From Cytobacillus purgationiresistens (lineage in GTDB: Bacteria; Bacillota; Bacilli; Bacillales; Cytobacillaceae), in NCBI RefSeq assembly GCF_030813235.1, contig NZ_JAUSUB010000026.1, positions 1 through 64,000 on the forward strand: a stretch of 64,000 nt of DNA, written 5' to 3'. This document shows positions 1 through 8,630 of the stretch, in pieces. The translations under genes and the position numbers were made by a program. Below the pieces are notes generated by a model. It saw nothing but the letters and a program-made list of their open reading frames with translations, had not been told where the DNA came from and searched no databases. Each line of letters starts with the position of its first letter. Position 1 is the stretch's first letter.

Positions 1-56
1 CATGTATTAGGCACGCCGCCAGCGTTCGTCCTGAGCCAGGATCAAACTCTCCAATA
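1..56 (-). rRNA. rrs: 16S ribosomal RNA, 5' end only (runs off the left edge)
   Basis: Read on the minus strand, this is the conserved start of bacterial 16S rRNA: GAGTTTGATCCTGGCTCAG, then the GACGAACGCTGGCGGCGTGC block. Only the first 56 or so bases lie in the window. The mature 5' end is placed by analogy with Bacillus 16S genes. It lies downstream of the two promoters at 191-220 and 273-302, so the window begins at the start of an rrn operon transcribed leftward. Confidence 0.97.
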
Positions 57-190
57 AAGTGTTGTTTGATTAGCTCGTTTTTGCACTAAAAGTGCAATGC
101 TGATAAATCAGCTTTTTTGATTAACGTTGACGTTTTTTGTTCGTTCAGTTTTCAAAGATCAATCTCGTTCGCTTCAGAAGCGACTATATT
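57..190 (-). promoter_or_regulatory. rrn leader with boxA-like antitermination site
   Basis: This is the transcribed spacer between promoter P2 and mature 16S. On the minus strand, 146-161 reads TGATCTTTGAAAACTG, the boxA-like sequence typical of Bacillus rrn leaders, where Nus factors assemble for antitermination. The remainder can form stems flanking the 16S 5' end for RNase III processing; that part is inferred. Confidence 0.75.
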
Positions 191-220
191 ATCATAACAT
201 TTTATCAATCTAGATGTCAA
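191..220 (-). promoter_or_regulatory. rrn promoter P2
   Basis: On the minus strand, -35 TTGACA (215-220) and -10 TATGAT (191-196) are separated by 18 bases. It is close to the sigma-A consensus and is the gene-proximal member of a tandem pair, about 82 bp downstream of P1, which matches rrn P1/P2 layouts of Bacillus. Confidence 0.8.
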
Positions 221-272
221 CAACTTTTTAATTTCTTTTTTCTAAGTTGCCGTCATCAACGACTGCTTTAAT

Positions 273-302
273 ATAATAACATCGATTAACTAGCACCGTC
301 AA
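273..302 (-). promoter_or_regulatory. rrn promoter P1
   Basis: On the minus strand, -35 TTGACG (297-302) and -10 TATTAT (273-278) have an 18-base spacer. It lies upstream of P2 in an AT-rich stretch, 300-550, that could act as UP elements. There is no gene between 303 and 550. Confidence 0.7.
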
Positions 303-554
303 TACTATTTTAAAATATTTTTCAACACCAATAATTTTGATGATATCTCTCATTAAATCCTTCCATATTCTTAATATCCTCGTACATTCCTTGATATTAT
401 TTCATCTGACTTTTCATAATAACTTTTAAGATTTCTTTAAATATTATTACTCTTGAATTCCTTGTTATCTCTATTGCATTCTTATTGCTATTAATTCTTT
501 CGTACTATATTTAATACTAGTTCCTTCCTTATTATATATTGATTACTTTCACAT

Positions 555-588
555 CAAAAAAACCGTTGAGTGATCAGCGGTTTTTTTT
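555..588. terminator. Bidirectional terminator between relic ABC genes and rrn promoters
   Basis: CCGTTGA (563-569) pairs with TCAGCGG (574-580), with an A-run before and eight T after, so it can work in both directions. On the minus strand it would have ended the now decayed ABC transporter operon before the rrn promoters. Confidence 0.75.
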
Positions 589-604
589 AACAACTATAAA
601 ATTT

Positions 605-970
605 GTGATAAAAAGACCTTTGTTCTTTCGTGCTTCAGATTACCAAAAGAACAAGGGTCAGCAACTTGTTTAGCAAATCCCGTTTCATGAGTTACAACAT
701 GCATTGTCATTCCAGATTCAGAAAATGTCTTCATTACATCTAATACTTCTTTAACCATTCCGAATTAAGCGCGGACGTCGGTTCAACAAAAAGCATGATC
801 TTCAGTTGCATCGCAAGTGCTCGCGCGATGGCTACACGCTGCTGTTGGGCCACCTGATAGTTGCCCTGGAAACTCATTTGCTTGTTCTGGAATTCCAACT
901 CTCTCTAAAAGTTCTCGAGCATTTTTCTCGGTTTTATCCTTCTTCCACTTCCTGGCCCAAATCGGACATT
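605..970 (-). pseudogene. Relic of a polar amino-acid ABC transporter ATPase (GlnQ/TcyN type)
   Basis: Broken minus-strand frames read, in order: a helical-domain piece ending EFPGQLSGG, then RVAIARALAMQLKIMLFVEP, TSALNSE, and MTMHVVTHETGFAKQVAD. These match the signature motif, Walker B and switch His of GlnQ-like ATPases. The catalytic aspartate of Walker B is valine (FVEP instead of FDEP), the signature is split by a one-base shift near 848, and the Walker A half is missing. The remaining C-terminal half cannot make a working ATPase. It follows the binding-protein relic directly, so the permease gene and the N-terminal half were deleted. Confidence 0.8.
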
Positions 971-974
971 ACTG

Positions 975-1530
975 AGCATTCAATCCTCTATCTAACTTAA
1001 AGATTGTATCTTTACCAAGGTGACGCCCTAAAATTCCCATAGTTCCCTACTTGTTTAATAATTTGTTATGCGAAGTCCTTAAGCAAGCCTAATTGCTCTC
1101 CTAAATCACCTTCAGTACCAAGCAAACGCATGATTTCTGGATCCTCATCTTTCAAGAACTCATCAACATTTTTAGATATAATGCCGATTTCCTCTGCTTG
1201 GATAGTTGCATAAGCCATCCATGTCATCACATCAAACCGCTTATCGTCCCGCCTTTAACCGCAGGTGCTAGAGGTTCTTTTGAAAGGTTCTCAGCTCATA
1301 TTTTATGCGCTTTTGGATCCACAATAATTGATTGACTTGATACAAGGCCGGACTTATCTGTAGTCCAAGTCTGCAAGATTCAATTCTGTTGTTGTTCCAG
1401 TATCAACACCAATACGTGCACCCTCTAAATCTTTAAGGCTATCAATCCCACTGTCAGCACCAACCGTAATCCCTTGACCATTATAGAAGGTAATCGGCCC
1501 AAAGTTTAACCCGACTTCTGCTATACTTTC
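975..1530 (-). pseudogene. Relic of an amino-acid ABC transporter binding protein (SBP family 3)
   Basis: Minus-strand fragments include FGPITFYNGQGITVGADSG, IDSLKDLEGARIGVDTGTT, a stretch reading VDEFLKDEDPEIMRLLGTEG, and VGNYG with LGKDTIFKLDRGLNA. These are the C-terminal two thirds of a GltI-like periplasmic or lipoprotein binding protein. Several stops and frame changes interrupt it (for example near 1064 and 1240), and the signal peptide is absent. It would have been the upstream gene of the same transporter operon as the ATPase relic. Confidence 0.8.
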
Positions 1531-1540
1531 GAAAACAGAT

Positions 1541-1582
1541 AATCAAAAAAAACCGCGCCTTCACTCGCGGTTTTTTTTGATT
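1541..1582. terminator. Strong bidirectional terminator
   Basis: A perfect 17-bp inverted repeat, AATCAAAAAAAACCGCG (1541-1557) with its complement at 1566-1582, has an 8-base loop. The stem carries the T-run in each direction. It ends the MMPL gene on the minus strand. Confidence 0.85.
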
Positions 1583-1587
1583 AATTA

Positions 1588-4500
1588 CTATCTTTTAAAA
1601 GGCCACCAATTGGCAGCTCCAAAGTTTTTCACCATTACAGGAATGAATAACGGCAAAATAACAATTGAATATAAGAGAAGGCCAACAATGACGATAGATG
1701 CAATTTGCAGCAGTGATAACATACCTGAAGGCATCATTGCTGCAAAGGTGCCTCCGAGAATAATTGCAGCTGATATGATGACTGTCCCCATCTTTTTCAT
1801 TGAAAGAAGCATTGCCTCCGCGACTGACATGTCTTTATATTCATTAAAGCGATCCATTAAGAAAATACTGTAATCCACTCCAAGTGCGATTAAAATAACA
1901 AACGCAAAGAATGGGACAGCCCAGCTAATTCCCGTATAGCCAAAGATATGAACATAAATTACTTCATTTACGCCCATGGAAGTATAGTAGGTTAATATTA
2001 ATGAACCTATGATATAAATAGGCATAATAAGCGACCTGAATAAAAAGATTAAAATTAACGAGATGCCAGCAAGCATAAGAACGACAGTGCGTGAATAATC
2101 TTGACTGGACATTGTGTCTAAATCAATATTAGTACTTGTAATCCCCCCGATGGCTACCTCAGCATTCTCAAGTTTCGTGCCTTTTGTTACCCTTTCAACC
2201 GATTGTTGAATGTCCTCGATTTTCGCCATTGTTTCATTAGAATAAGGACTAGCTTCAAATATTACATCTAACGTCATAATCTTGCGATTGTCGGATAAAT
2301 AAGTATCTAACACTTGAGCAAAATCTTCACTCTGCAAAACCTCCTCAGGTATATAAAAACCATCTGAATAGGTGGATAATCCTGATAAATAATCTTGTGC
2401 TGATCCCAAACCGGATGATACTTGATTCAGTCCATCCGAGCTTTCCTTCAAACCGGAAGTCAGTTCGTTCATTTGATTTCCTAAACCGCTAAAACCAGCA
2501 AGCAGCTGTTCTTGCCCTCCAGTAACCTGATTTAATCCATTTGTTAATTGCGGGAAATTGGCTAAGATCTCTCCTTGGCCATCAGCTAATTGATTCAGTC
2601 CCTGCTGTTGTTCATCAATCCCATTGATAAGCTGCTGAAGTCCTGCAGGAAACTCTCTTTGTCCTGCTATCGCCATCTGCAGATTTTCATTCGCTGCAGC
2701 TAATCCAGATTGGACTCCCTTCAGGCCAGCATTAGCAGATTGCATCTTCTCTGCCAATGGGTTTAGGCTCTTTTGAATTGATTGTAGTTCTCCTTTCATC
2801 GCCACATAGCTTCCATCCTCGTTTAAATCCGGATGTTTTCCTTCCACATAACTGAACAGACCTGTAGATACCCCATCCAATTTTTGCGATAATCCCATTA
2901 AACCATTACCGATTTCTTCATATCCTGATATTAAACCAGCCATACCTGTTTGCGTTTTGTTATATCCATCTAATAGCTGTTCATAAGCAGATAATAATCC
3001 TTCTGCAGCAGATTTAGCTTCATCTAGTCCCGCTTTTATCTGTTCCGAACCTGCAGAGCCTTGACGAATGCCATCCTCTATCGTTGCAAGATTTGCTTGA
3101 ACTGCTTTTAGACCTGTGTGAATCTCATTTGTACCATCGATTAGATCATTGATCCCTTTTTCAGCACCAGATAATTCAGGCTCAGATTTTGTCAATTCAT
3201 TACTGGCCTCATTTAATCCAGCACTAATTTGATCGAGTCCATCCTTGCCTTCATCCAGTCCGCTTTCCAAAGTCTCTGCTTGATTGGCAACAAAGAAATC
3301 ATCAATGGTTTCTCCAGTTGGTCTCGTCGCTGATCGAACAGTTTGCACTAATTCGATTTGTTCAATTTCACTGCTTATTTTTTCTACAATATTTAAATAC
3401 TCTACTGTGTTCAGCTCTTCATCATTCTTAATCACAATCTGTGTCGGCATAGACTCCCCTGGACCAAAGCTATCCGCAATTGCATTGAATGCCTTAATCG
3501 AATTGACATCGCCACTGATTTCCTCTAAGGAATCATAAGACAATTCCCCATCGTAAGTAACAAGAAACGGTACACAGACAACAGCAACAATGAGTAACGC
3601 GATAAGAGGACGTGATAAAGAGAACCGACCTGCCATACCCCAAATTCTGCTTTCACCATGTTCAATTTTTCCTTTAGCAGGCCAGAATAGCTTGCGTCCA
3701 AGAACCATCATAAAGAATGGTACAATTGTAAAGAGTGCAACAAGAAGTATCGCAACACCGATTGCTACTGCTGCTGCTGATTGATAGAGAATAAATTGAG
3801 AGAAACCAATCGCTGCAAACCCAATCATTACTGCCACCCCGCTAAAAAATACCGTTCGCCCAGCATTTTTATAAGTAGCAGCAATGGCTTCCTGGATGCT
3901 ATCTGTTTGTGAAAGCTCCTCTTTATAACGACTTAATAGCAGAATGCAATAATCCGTACCAATGCCGAAAAGAATCGCAACAAGAAAGATTTGCGTATAA
4001 TTCGATATAGGAAAATTAAATTGATCTACTAGTATGGATACAATGGATTGTGATGCTAAATAACTAAAACCGACCGTTAGTAATGGTATCAGCGGTGCAA
4101 CTGCTGATCTAAAAACCAGCAATAATACAGCCAAAATAAAGACCACTGTAATACCTTCCGTCTTCTTTAATCCCTCTTCCGAACTCTTCATTAAGTCTTC
4201 ATTAATCATCCATTCACTTGTAAAATGGTGGTCAACCTTTACAGGAGCAAGCGTTGCATATAATGCCTCGCTCAGTTCTTCTGCTTCACGGTCTTTCCAG
4301 CTGATATTGATTGAAGCCAGAATCGCTTTGCCATCATCTGACACTAATTGATCCTTTAGAGATCCTTCATTAAAATGTGTCAAGACCTCGGTAATTCCAA
4401 GTTCTTCTTTCTGTTCTTCAAGCAAGTTAATCGCTTTTTCCGCTTCAGCAATTTCTGATTCCGTCAGTTTCTTTTCGCCATGAAAAACTAAAGCTACCTG

Positions 4501-4707
4501 TGTTTCATCTCCCCCGCCCTTCTGGGATTGAATCTCCTTCGTCATCTCACCGGCAATGCTTGATGAATAATCATCAGGTACAGTGATCTGACCCTTCTCT
4601 CGAACGAGATCTGCCATATTTGGCGCAGCAAAGAATAGCCCTATAGTCAATACAATCCATGTGATAAAGATGAACCACTTTCTATTAATAATCGTATTCA
4701 CAAACAC
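1588..4707 (-). CDS. ydgH: MMPL/RND-type exporter, YdgH-like
   Basis: This 1039-aa membrane protein has a lone N-terminal membrane segment (residues about 10-28), a first extracytoplasmic domain, a block of about five membrane segments (about 185-350), another near 370, a very long loop (about 390-830) and a final block (about 845-1025). The two membrane blocks, with GTDYCILLLSRY and GVDYSIFLMDRF, are the paired MMPL signatures. The long loop is rich in heptad-like GL/NQL repeats (GLNQL, LISGYEEIGNGL), like YhgE/Pip-type surface domains. MMPL proteins use the proton gradient to export lipids or drugs; the substrate here is unknown. The start overlaps the MarR gene end by 10 bp, the same order as ydgG-ydgH in Bacillus subtilis, so the pair is probably one autorepressed operon. 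Confidence 0.88.
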   Translation of the reverse strand: MFVNTIINRKWFIFITWIVLTIGLFFAAPNMADLVREKGQITVPDDYSSSIAGEMTKEIQSQKGGGDETQVALVFHGEKKLTESEIAEAEKAINLLEEQKEELGITEVLTHFNEGSLKDQLVSDDGKAILASINISWKDREAEELSEALYATLAPVKVDHHFTSEWMINEDLMKSSEEGLKKTEGITVVFILAVLLLVFRSAVAPLIPLLTVGFSYLASQSIVSILVDQFNFPISNYTQIFLVAILFGIGTDYCILLLSRYKEELSQTDSIQEAIAATYKNAGRTVFFSGVAVMIGFAAIGFSQFILYQSAAAVAIGVAILLVALFTIVPFFMMVLGRKLFWPAKGKIEHGESRIWGMAGRFSLSRPLIALLIVAVVCVPFLVTYDGELSYDSLEEISGDVNSIKAFNAIADSFGPGESMPTQIVIKNDEELNTVEYLNIVEKISSEIEQIELVQTVRSATRPTGETIDDFFVANQAETLESGLDEGKDGLDQISAGLNEASNELTKSEPELSGAEKGINDLIDGTNEIHTGLKAVQANLATIEDGIRQGSAGSEQIKAGLDEAKSAAEGLLSAYEQLLDGYNKTQTGMAGLISGYEEIGNGLMGLSQKLDGVSTGLFSYVEGKHPDLNEDGSYVAMKGELQSIQKSLNPLAEKMQSANAGLKGVQSGLAAANENLQMAIAGQREFPAGLQQLINGIDEQQQGLNQLADGQGEILANFPQLTNGLNQVTGGQEQLLAGFSGLGNQMNELTSGLKESSDGLNQVSSGLGSAQDYLSGLSTYSDGFYIPEEVLQSEDFAQVLDTYLSDNRKIMTLDVIFEASPYSNETMAKIEDIQQSVERVTKGTKLENAEVAIGGITSTNIDLDTMSSQDYSRTVVLMLAGISLILIFLFRSLIMPIYIIGSLILTYYTSMGVNEVIYVHIFGYTGISWAVPFFAFVILIALGVDYSIFLMDRFNEYKDMSVAEAMLLSMKKMGTVIISAAIILGGTFAAMMPSGMLSLLQIASIVIVGLLLYSIVILPLFIPVMVKNFGAANWWPFKR

Positions 4708-5174
4708 TCCTCCAGTTCCACTTCTTTTCTTTCTATTAAAATCTTATTTAATTTTTCGTAGGTTTGTATAAATTGTTGAATTTCGGCCTGTTCAAATTCA
4801 TTTAAAAATGATTCTACCAGCTTATGTATCTTTGTTTCTGTTTCTAAAAATAGCCGCTCTCCTTTTTCTGTAAGTGATAAATAGACAACTCTGCGATCCT
4901 TTTCATTCCGTGTCCGTAAAATGAATCCCTTTTCCCATAACCTTGAGATGATTGCTGTTATCGCACTTTTTTTAACAGCAAATACTTCTGCCAATTCAGT
5001 CGATGTACAAGAATGAGCACCATGAATATACCTCAATGTATAATGCTGATCATTCGTAAGTGTACTGCCTACTTCGTTCTTTATCAGATTCTCTCCCGTT
5101 CGGTTAACCATGAAAGAAACGGCAATATATCGATCCACTAATTCTTTAATTTCATTATTCATTGATTCCAGCAC
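4698..5174 (-). CDS. ydgG: MarR family repressor (YdgG-like)
   Basis: This 158-aa winged-helix regulator has CTSTELAEVFAVKKSAITA as recognition region (about 56-75) and NEKDRRVVYLSLTEKG as the wing (about 90-108), both typical of MarR. The terminal helices form the dimer interface. GTG at 5174 and ATG at 5162 are both possible starts; the region GAAGAGGTG serves as RBS, slightly better spaced for ATG. It is cotranscribed with and overlaps the MMPL exporter, whose expression it most likely controls in response to a small lipophilic ligand. Inverted ATAGTT repeats just upstream are the likely operator. Confidence 0.88.
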   Translation of the reverse strand: MLESMNNEIKELVDRYIAVSFMVNRTGENLIKNEVGSTLTNDQHYTLRYIHGAHSCTSTELAEVFAVKKSAITAIISRLWEKGFILRTRNEKDRRVVYLSLTEKGERLFLETETKIHKLVESFLNEFEQAEIQQFIQTYEKLNKILIERKEVELEECL

Positions 5175-5189
5175 ACCTCTTCAGAAAAT

Positions 5190-5226
5190 ATAGTTTCACT
5201 ATTGAACTATTTAAGAGTTTAACTAT
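5190..5226. promoter_or_regulatory. Probable MarR operator
   Basis: Three copies of ATAGTT/AACTAT lie in 37 bp. TAGTT (5191-5195) and AACTA (5205-5209) form an imperfect palindrome, with another AACTAT at 5221-5226. They sit directly upstream of the marR start, over the region expected to hold its promoter, so autorepression is likely (inferred). Confidence 0.5.
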
Positions 5227-5375
5227 AAATGATTAGAAAGTCTATAGATAATTGGAAAAAAACACTAGAAAAAGGTAAAATCATTCAAGTAAAATAAAGT
5301 AAATTATTGGTTTTTTTGTTATAATAATAAAAATATCTTTAGGTCTTAAGACTCTCAGACAAAGGATGACTGATC

Positions 5376-5546
5376 ATGACAAATATTTATCACTCTATTC
5401 AAGAAACACGTTCTGAAATGATCAAGTTAGCAAATAAGCATGGTTATACATCTAAACAAGCATTAGAGTGTAGTCAGAAACTAGACCATTTATTAAATGT
5501 ATTGATGCATAACGAAGAGGGAAACAGGGAGAAAAGCAATAACTAA
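5376..5546 (+). CDS. Spo0E-family aspartyl-phosphate phosphatase
   Basis: This 56-aa protein starts MTNIYHSIQETRSEMIKLAN and contains the family signature SQKLDHLLN (residues 33-41). Spo0E-like proteins are short helical hairpins that remove phosphate from Spo0A~P and so delay sporulation; the SQ.LD motif holds the catalytic region. Length fits the family (about 50-90 aa). The RBS AAAGGA lies 9-10 bases before the ATG. It stands alone between marR and the tetR gene. Which member of the Spo0E/YnzD/YisI group it represents cannot be told. Confidence 0.85.
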   Translation: MTNIYHSIQETRSEMIKLANKHGYTSKQALECSQKLDHLLNVLMHNEEGNREKSNN

Positions 5547-5634
5547 TTCATTCATGCACATAGACATTGATTAAAATCATATTTTCTAATTGTTTATCAT
5601 CTCCAATTTACTATAATAAAGATGAGGTGAGACT

Positions 5635-6204
5635 ATGGGGCGTGAAAGAAAGTTTTCAAATGATGAATTATTCAAACATACAAAGGAATTACTTCTATTG
5701 GTTGGTTATGAAGGATTCACCTTCAGCATGCTGGCTGAAAAAATGGAAGTTTCAAGAGCCACTTTCTATAAGTATTTTGAAAACAAGGAAGAATTGATTA
5801 CAGAATTTATGATTCATGAAATGAATGAATTCCTAGTTAAACTAAAAAAAGTGGAAACCTACGCTAACTTTAATGAACAATTCGAATACTTAATGGATAT
5901 TATTTTTGAACGAACTGAAATCCAAGAGTTGATAGAAATAACCATGCAAGTCCAATCGAATTCAAATAATAAAGCACGTTTAAATAAAGAACAGTTTGAA
6001 GATATGCGTTTAAATATGTATTCCTGTTTACAAAGCTTCATTACTTTAGGCAAAAAAGAGGACAGGCTCAATGCACAGGTTCCTGATACGTTAATTTTAG
6101 GTTTTATATTCCAATCAGTTGCCATTCCAAACCATTTTAATCTTCCACGTAAAGAATGGGTTCAATCAATTAAAGAGGTAATTAGCAACGGAATACTGTC
6201 ATGA
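5635..6204 (+). CDS. TetR/AcrR family regulator
   Basis: This 189-aa protein has an N-terminal TetR helix-turn-helix (residues about 8-55): FTFSMLAEKMEVSRATFYKY followed by FENKEELI. The C-terminal ligand domain (about 70-185) is divergent. The ATG follows AGATGAGGTG. It lies upstream of, and on the same strand as, the MMPL gene at 6438, separated by a 230-bp gap that holds a long inverted repeat. By position it should control that exporter and itself. Confidence 0.85.
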   Translation: MGRERKFSNDELFKHTKELLLLVGYEGFTFSMLAEKMEVSRATFYKYFENKEELITEFMIHEMNEFLVKLKKVETYANFNEQFEYLMDIIFERTEIQELIEITMQVQSNSNNKARLNKEQFEDMRLNMYSCLQSFITLGKKEDRLNAQVPDTLILGFIFQSVAIPNHFNLPRKEWVQSIKEVISNGILS

Positions 6205-6289
6205 AATTTATTGACACTCCTGTCACATTGAAAGATAATAAATATTGGAAATGAAAGTGACTCCATTTATATAAGCAGATAAATGATTT

Positions 6290-6391
6290 TAGGCTGATTG
6301 AAAACGCTCTTAGTATGCAAGACTTGTTTCTGATGTGAATATCCATCGCAAGGGTCAAGTTTCACATATACGAGCGTTCCCATTCAGCCTA
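6290..6391. repeat. Nested 102-bp inverted repeat between tetR and MMPL gene
   Basis: TAGGCTGA (6290-6297) pairs with TCAGCCTA (6384-6391), AACGCTC (6303-6309) with GAGCGTT (6372-6378), and TGTGAA (6334-6339) with TTCACA (6361-6366). Together they can fold into one long interrupted hairpin in DNA or RNA. There is no T-run after it, so it is not a plain terminator. It could be a small palindromic repeat element, a structured 5' leader of the MMPL gene, or an operator array. Confidence 0.55.
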
Positions 6392-6437
6392 TTGTTGTCA
6401 CTTTTATAAAAAAATGATGTGAAAGGAAGTGAACGAA

Positions 6438-8561
6438 ATGAGAGCTTTCTTAAACGGAATAACCCAATTTGTAACAACGAAGAAGGGGATGTGGATTACC
6501 ATCCTTAGCTGGCTCGTTGTTACCATCTTGCTTGCGATATTTGCACCAAACGCAAAGGACTATGAAGTAAGCAGAATTGCCACTCTTCCTGATAATGCGC
6601 AATCAGTTATTGCTCAAGGAAAGGTTGATCAGTATTTCTCTAACAATGATGGAACTCCAGCGATTCTTGTGTTTCAAACTGAAGGAGAATTGTCTATTGA
6701 TCAAGTAGCTAATGTTTTGGATCGATTTAAGAAGGAAGAGATAAATGGGATAGAAGAGATTATTCCATTAGCAAGCTTGCCTCCTCAAGCTACTGCTGAA
6801 TTTTTCTCTGAGGATGGAACAACCGCTGTCATACCGCTGATGTTCAAATCCTCTCTTGAAAATAAAGAGATTCGGGATTCATTAACACAAATGAAGGAGG
6901 TTGCTGCAGATAACTCTGAATTGCATATGTATGTCACAGGACCTGCAGGAATCGGAGCTGATTCACTCGATTTATTTTCCCGAGCAGATTTAGTTCTGAT
7001 TTTGTCTACAGTTGGATTAATTCTCATTTTGCTTATTGTCATTTACCGCTCACCATTACTGGCAATTATCCCGCTTTTAGCGGCCGTATTTGTCTATGAA
7101 GTGGTCATGAAAACACTAGGTATTTTAGGAAGCGCAGGACTTGCATTAAGTAATCAAACGATATCAATCATGTCTATCCTCTTATTTGCGGCCGTGATTG
7201 ATTATTCGCTTTTCATATTCTCCAGATTTCGCGAAGAACTTAAAAATCACGAGAATAAATATGATGCCATGCGAGCTGCCATGCACGAGGTGGGAATGCC
7301 TGTGTTTTTCTCGGGCGGGACAGTCTTGGCTGCGATGCTTGTATTATTCTTTGCCCAGTTTGGGGACTATCGTAACTTTGCACCAACATTCGCCACGGCA
7401 ATGGCCATCATTATGGTTGCATCGATTACACTCGTGCCAGCACTATTTACTCTTTTCGGAAGAAAATCGTTTTGGCCCAAAGTTCCAAAGGTTGGCTCTG
7501 CCAAAGTAAAACCAACATCCTTTTGGAGTAAAACTGGGAGATTTGTTGTAAAGAAACCCGGTATTTCAGTAGCCGCTGTCGGTCTTATTCTCCTTATCTC
7601 TGCAAGCAATATCGTTAATCTGGAATTTGAATTTGACACGATCAAATCATTCCCGGAAGATATGCCTTCCAGACAAGGATATGAAATACTGGACGAGAAA
7701 TTCGCCAGTGGCGACCTTGCTCCCTCCACTGTATTATTGGAAGCCGACACCGCTACCACCGAGGAACAACAAGAGTCGCTAAAAGAGGAACTTTTATCCC
7801 AGCCGCTTGTTGGAAATGTTCGGATAAGTGGAACGGCTGAATCTGATCAAGTCGTGCAATACAGCTTGTCATTTACTGAGAATCCATACGCTCTCGAAAC
7901 CATTGATGCAATGGAGGCAATGATAGACAACTCAGATCAGATCATCACTGACAGCGGATTAGAAGGAGAATTATTTTTCGCAGGTGAAACCGCTGCACAA
8001 GTTGATGATCGCATGGTTAATAACCGCGATGTAATTGTCATTGTGTTATTGGAGACTTTACTGATTTTTGTCATGCTTATCTTTTTAACTAGATCTGTGA
8101 AAATGCCTATTTTCATGATGGGGACAATACTGATCTCCTTCTTGGCTGCACTTGGCCTTGGCATATTCCTAACTGATTTGATTTTTGATATCAGCACTGT
8201 CAGCAATCGGGTGCCATTGTATGCTTTTGTCTTCTTAGTTGCTTTGGGAATTGACTATAACATCATGTTAATATCAAGATTCCAAGAAGAACGCAGAAAA
8301 CATTCCGTCAAAGAAGCTGTAGAAATAGCCGTCGCTAATACTGGCGGAGTCATTTCATCTGCAGGCATTATCCTCGCCGCTACCTTTGCGGTATTGATGA
8401 CGCAGCCTATCCAATTGTTGTTTGTTTTTGGGTTTATTGTGGCAGTCGGTATTCTGCTAGATACTTTTCTTATTAGAGGGGTATTATTGCCTGGACTGTT
8501 AGTCTTGCTAGAGAAGGATCAGGCAAAAGAAGAAAACAAAAAAGTCCGCAGCCGCAATTGA
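6438..8561 (+). CDS. ydfJ: MMPL/RND-type exporter, YdfJ-like
   Basis: This exporter of about 707 aa has the compact MMPL layout: membrane segment about 15-32, an extracytoplasmic domain (about 35-185), a membrane block (about 187-345), a second extracytoplasmic domain (about 385-530) and a second block (about 535-700). Paired signatures are FAAVIDYSLFIFSRF and LVALGIDYNIMLISRF. It lacks the long loop of the protein at 1588-4707, so it is a different subfamily, closest in size to Bacillus subtilis YdfJ. A GTG at 6429 lies inside the GAAAGGAAG ribosome binding site, so the ATG at 6438 is preferred. Substrate unknown; probably controlled by the TetR gene upstream. Confidence 0.87.
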   Translation: MRAFLNGITQFVTTKKGMWITILSWLVVTILLAIFAPNAKDYEVSRIATLPDNAQSVIAQGKVDQYFSNNDGTPAILVFQTEGELSIDQVANVLDRFKKEEINGIEEIIPLASLPPQATAEFFSEDGTTAVIPLMFKSSLENKEIRDSLTQMKEVAADNSELHMYVTGPAGIGADSLDLFSRADLVLILSTVGLILILLIVIYRSPLLAIIPLLAAVFVYEVVMKTLGILGSAGLALSNQTISIMSILLFAAVIDYSLFIFSRFREELKNHENKYDAMRAAMHEVGMPVFFSGGTVLAAMLVLFFAQFGDYRNFAPTFATAMAIIMVASITLVPALFTLFGRKSFWPKVPKVGSAKVKPTSFWSKTGRFVVKKPGISVAAVGLILLISASNIVNLEFEFDTIKSFPEDMPSRQGYEILDEKFASGDLAPSTVLLEADTATTEEQQESLKEELLSQPLVGNVRISGTAESDQVVQYSLSFTENPYALETIDAMEAMIDNSDQIITDSGLEGELFFAGETAAQVDDRMVNNRDVIVIVLLETLLIFVMLIFLTRSVKMPIFMMGTILISFLAALGLGIFLTDLIFDISTVSNRVPLYAFVFLVALGIDYNIMLISRFQEERRKHSVKEAVEIAVANTGGVISSAGIILAATFAVLMTQPIQLLFVFGFIVAVGILLDTFLIRGVLLPGLLVLLEKDQAKEENKKVRSRN

Positions 8562-8593
8562 TGTGACATCTGTGTGAAACAGGGATTAAAGGT

Positions 8594-8630
8594 AAAAGCG
8601 GAGTTCTCTCAATGAGACTCCGCCTTTCTT
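8594..8630. terminator. Bidirectional terminator between convergent genes
   Basis: GCGGAGT (8598-8604) pairs with ACTCCGC (8617-8623), followed by CTTTCTT and preceded by an A-rich stretch on the other side. It separates the convergent MMPL and pcp genes and overlaps the 3' end of pcp. Confidence 0.7.
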
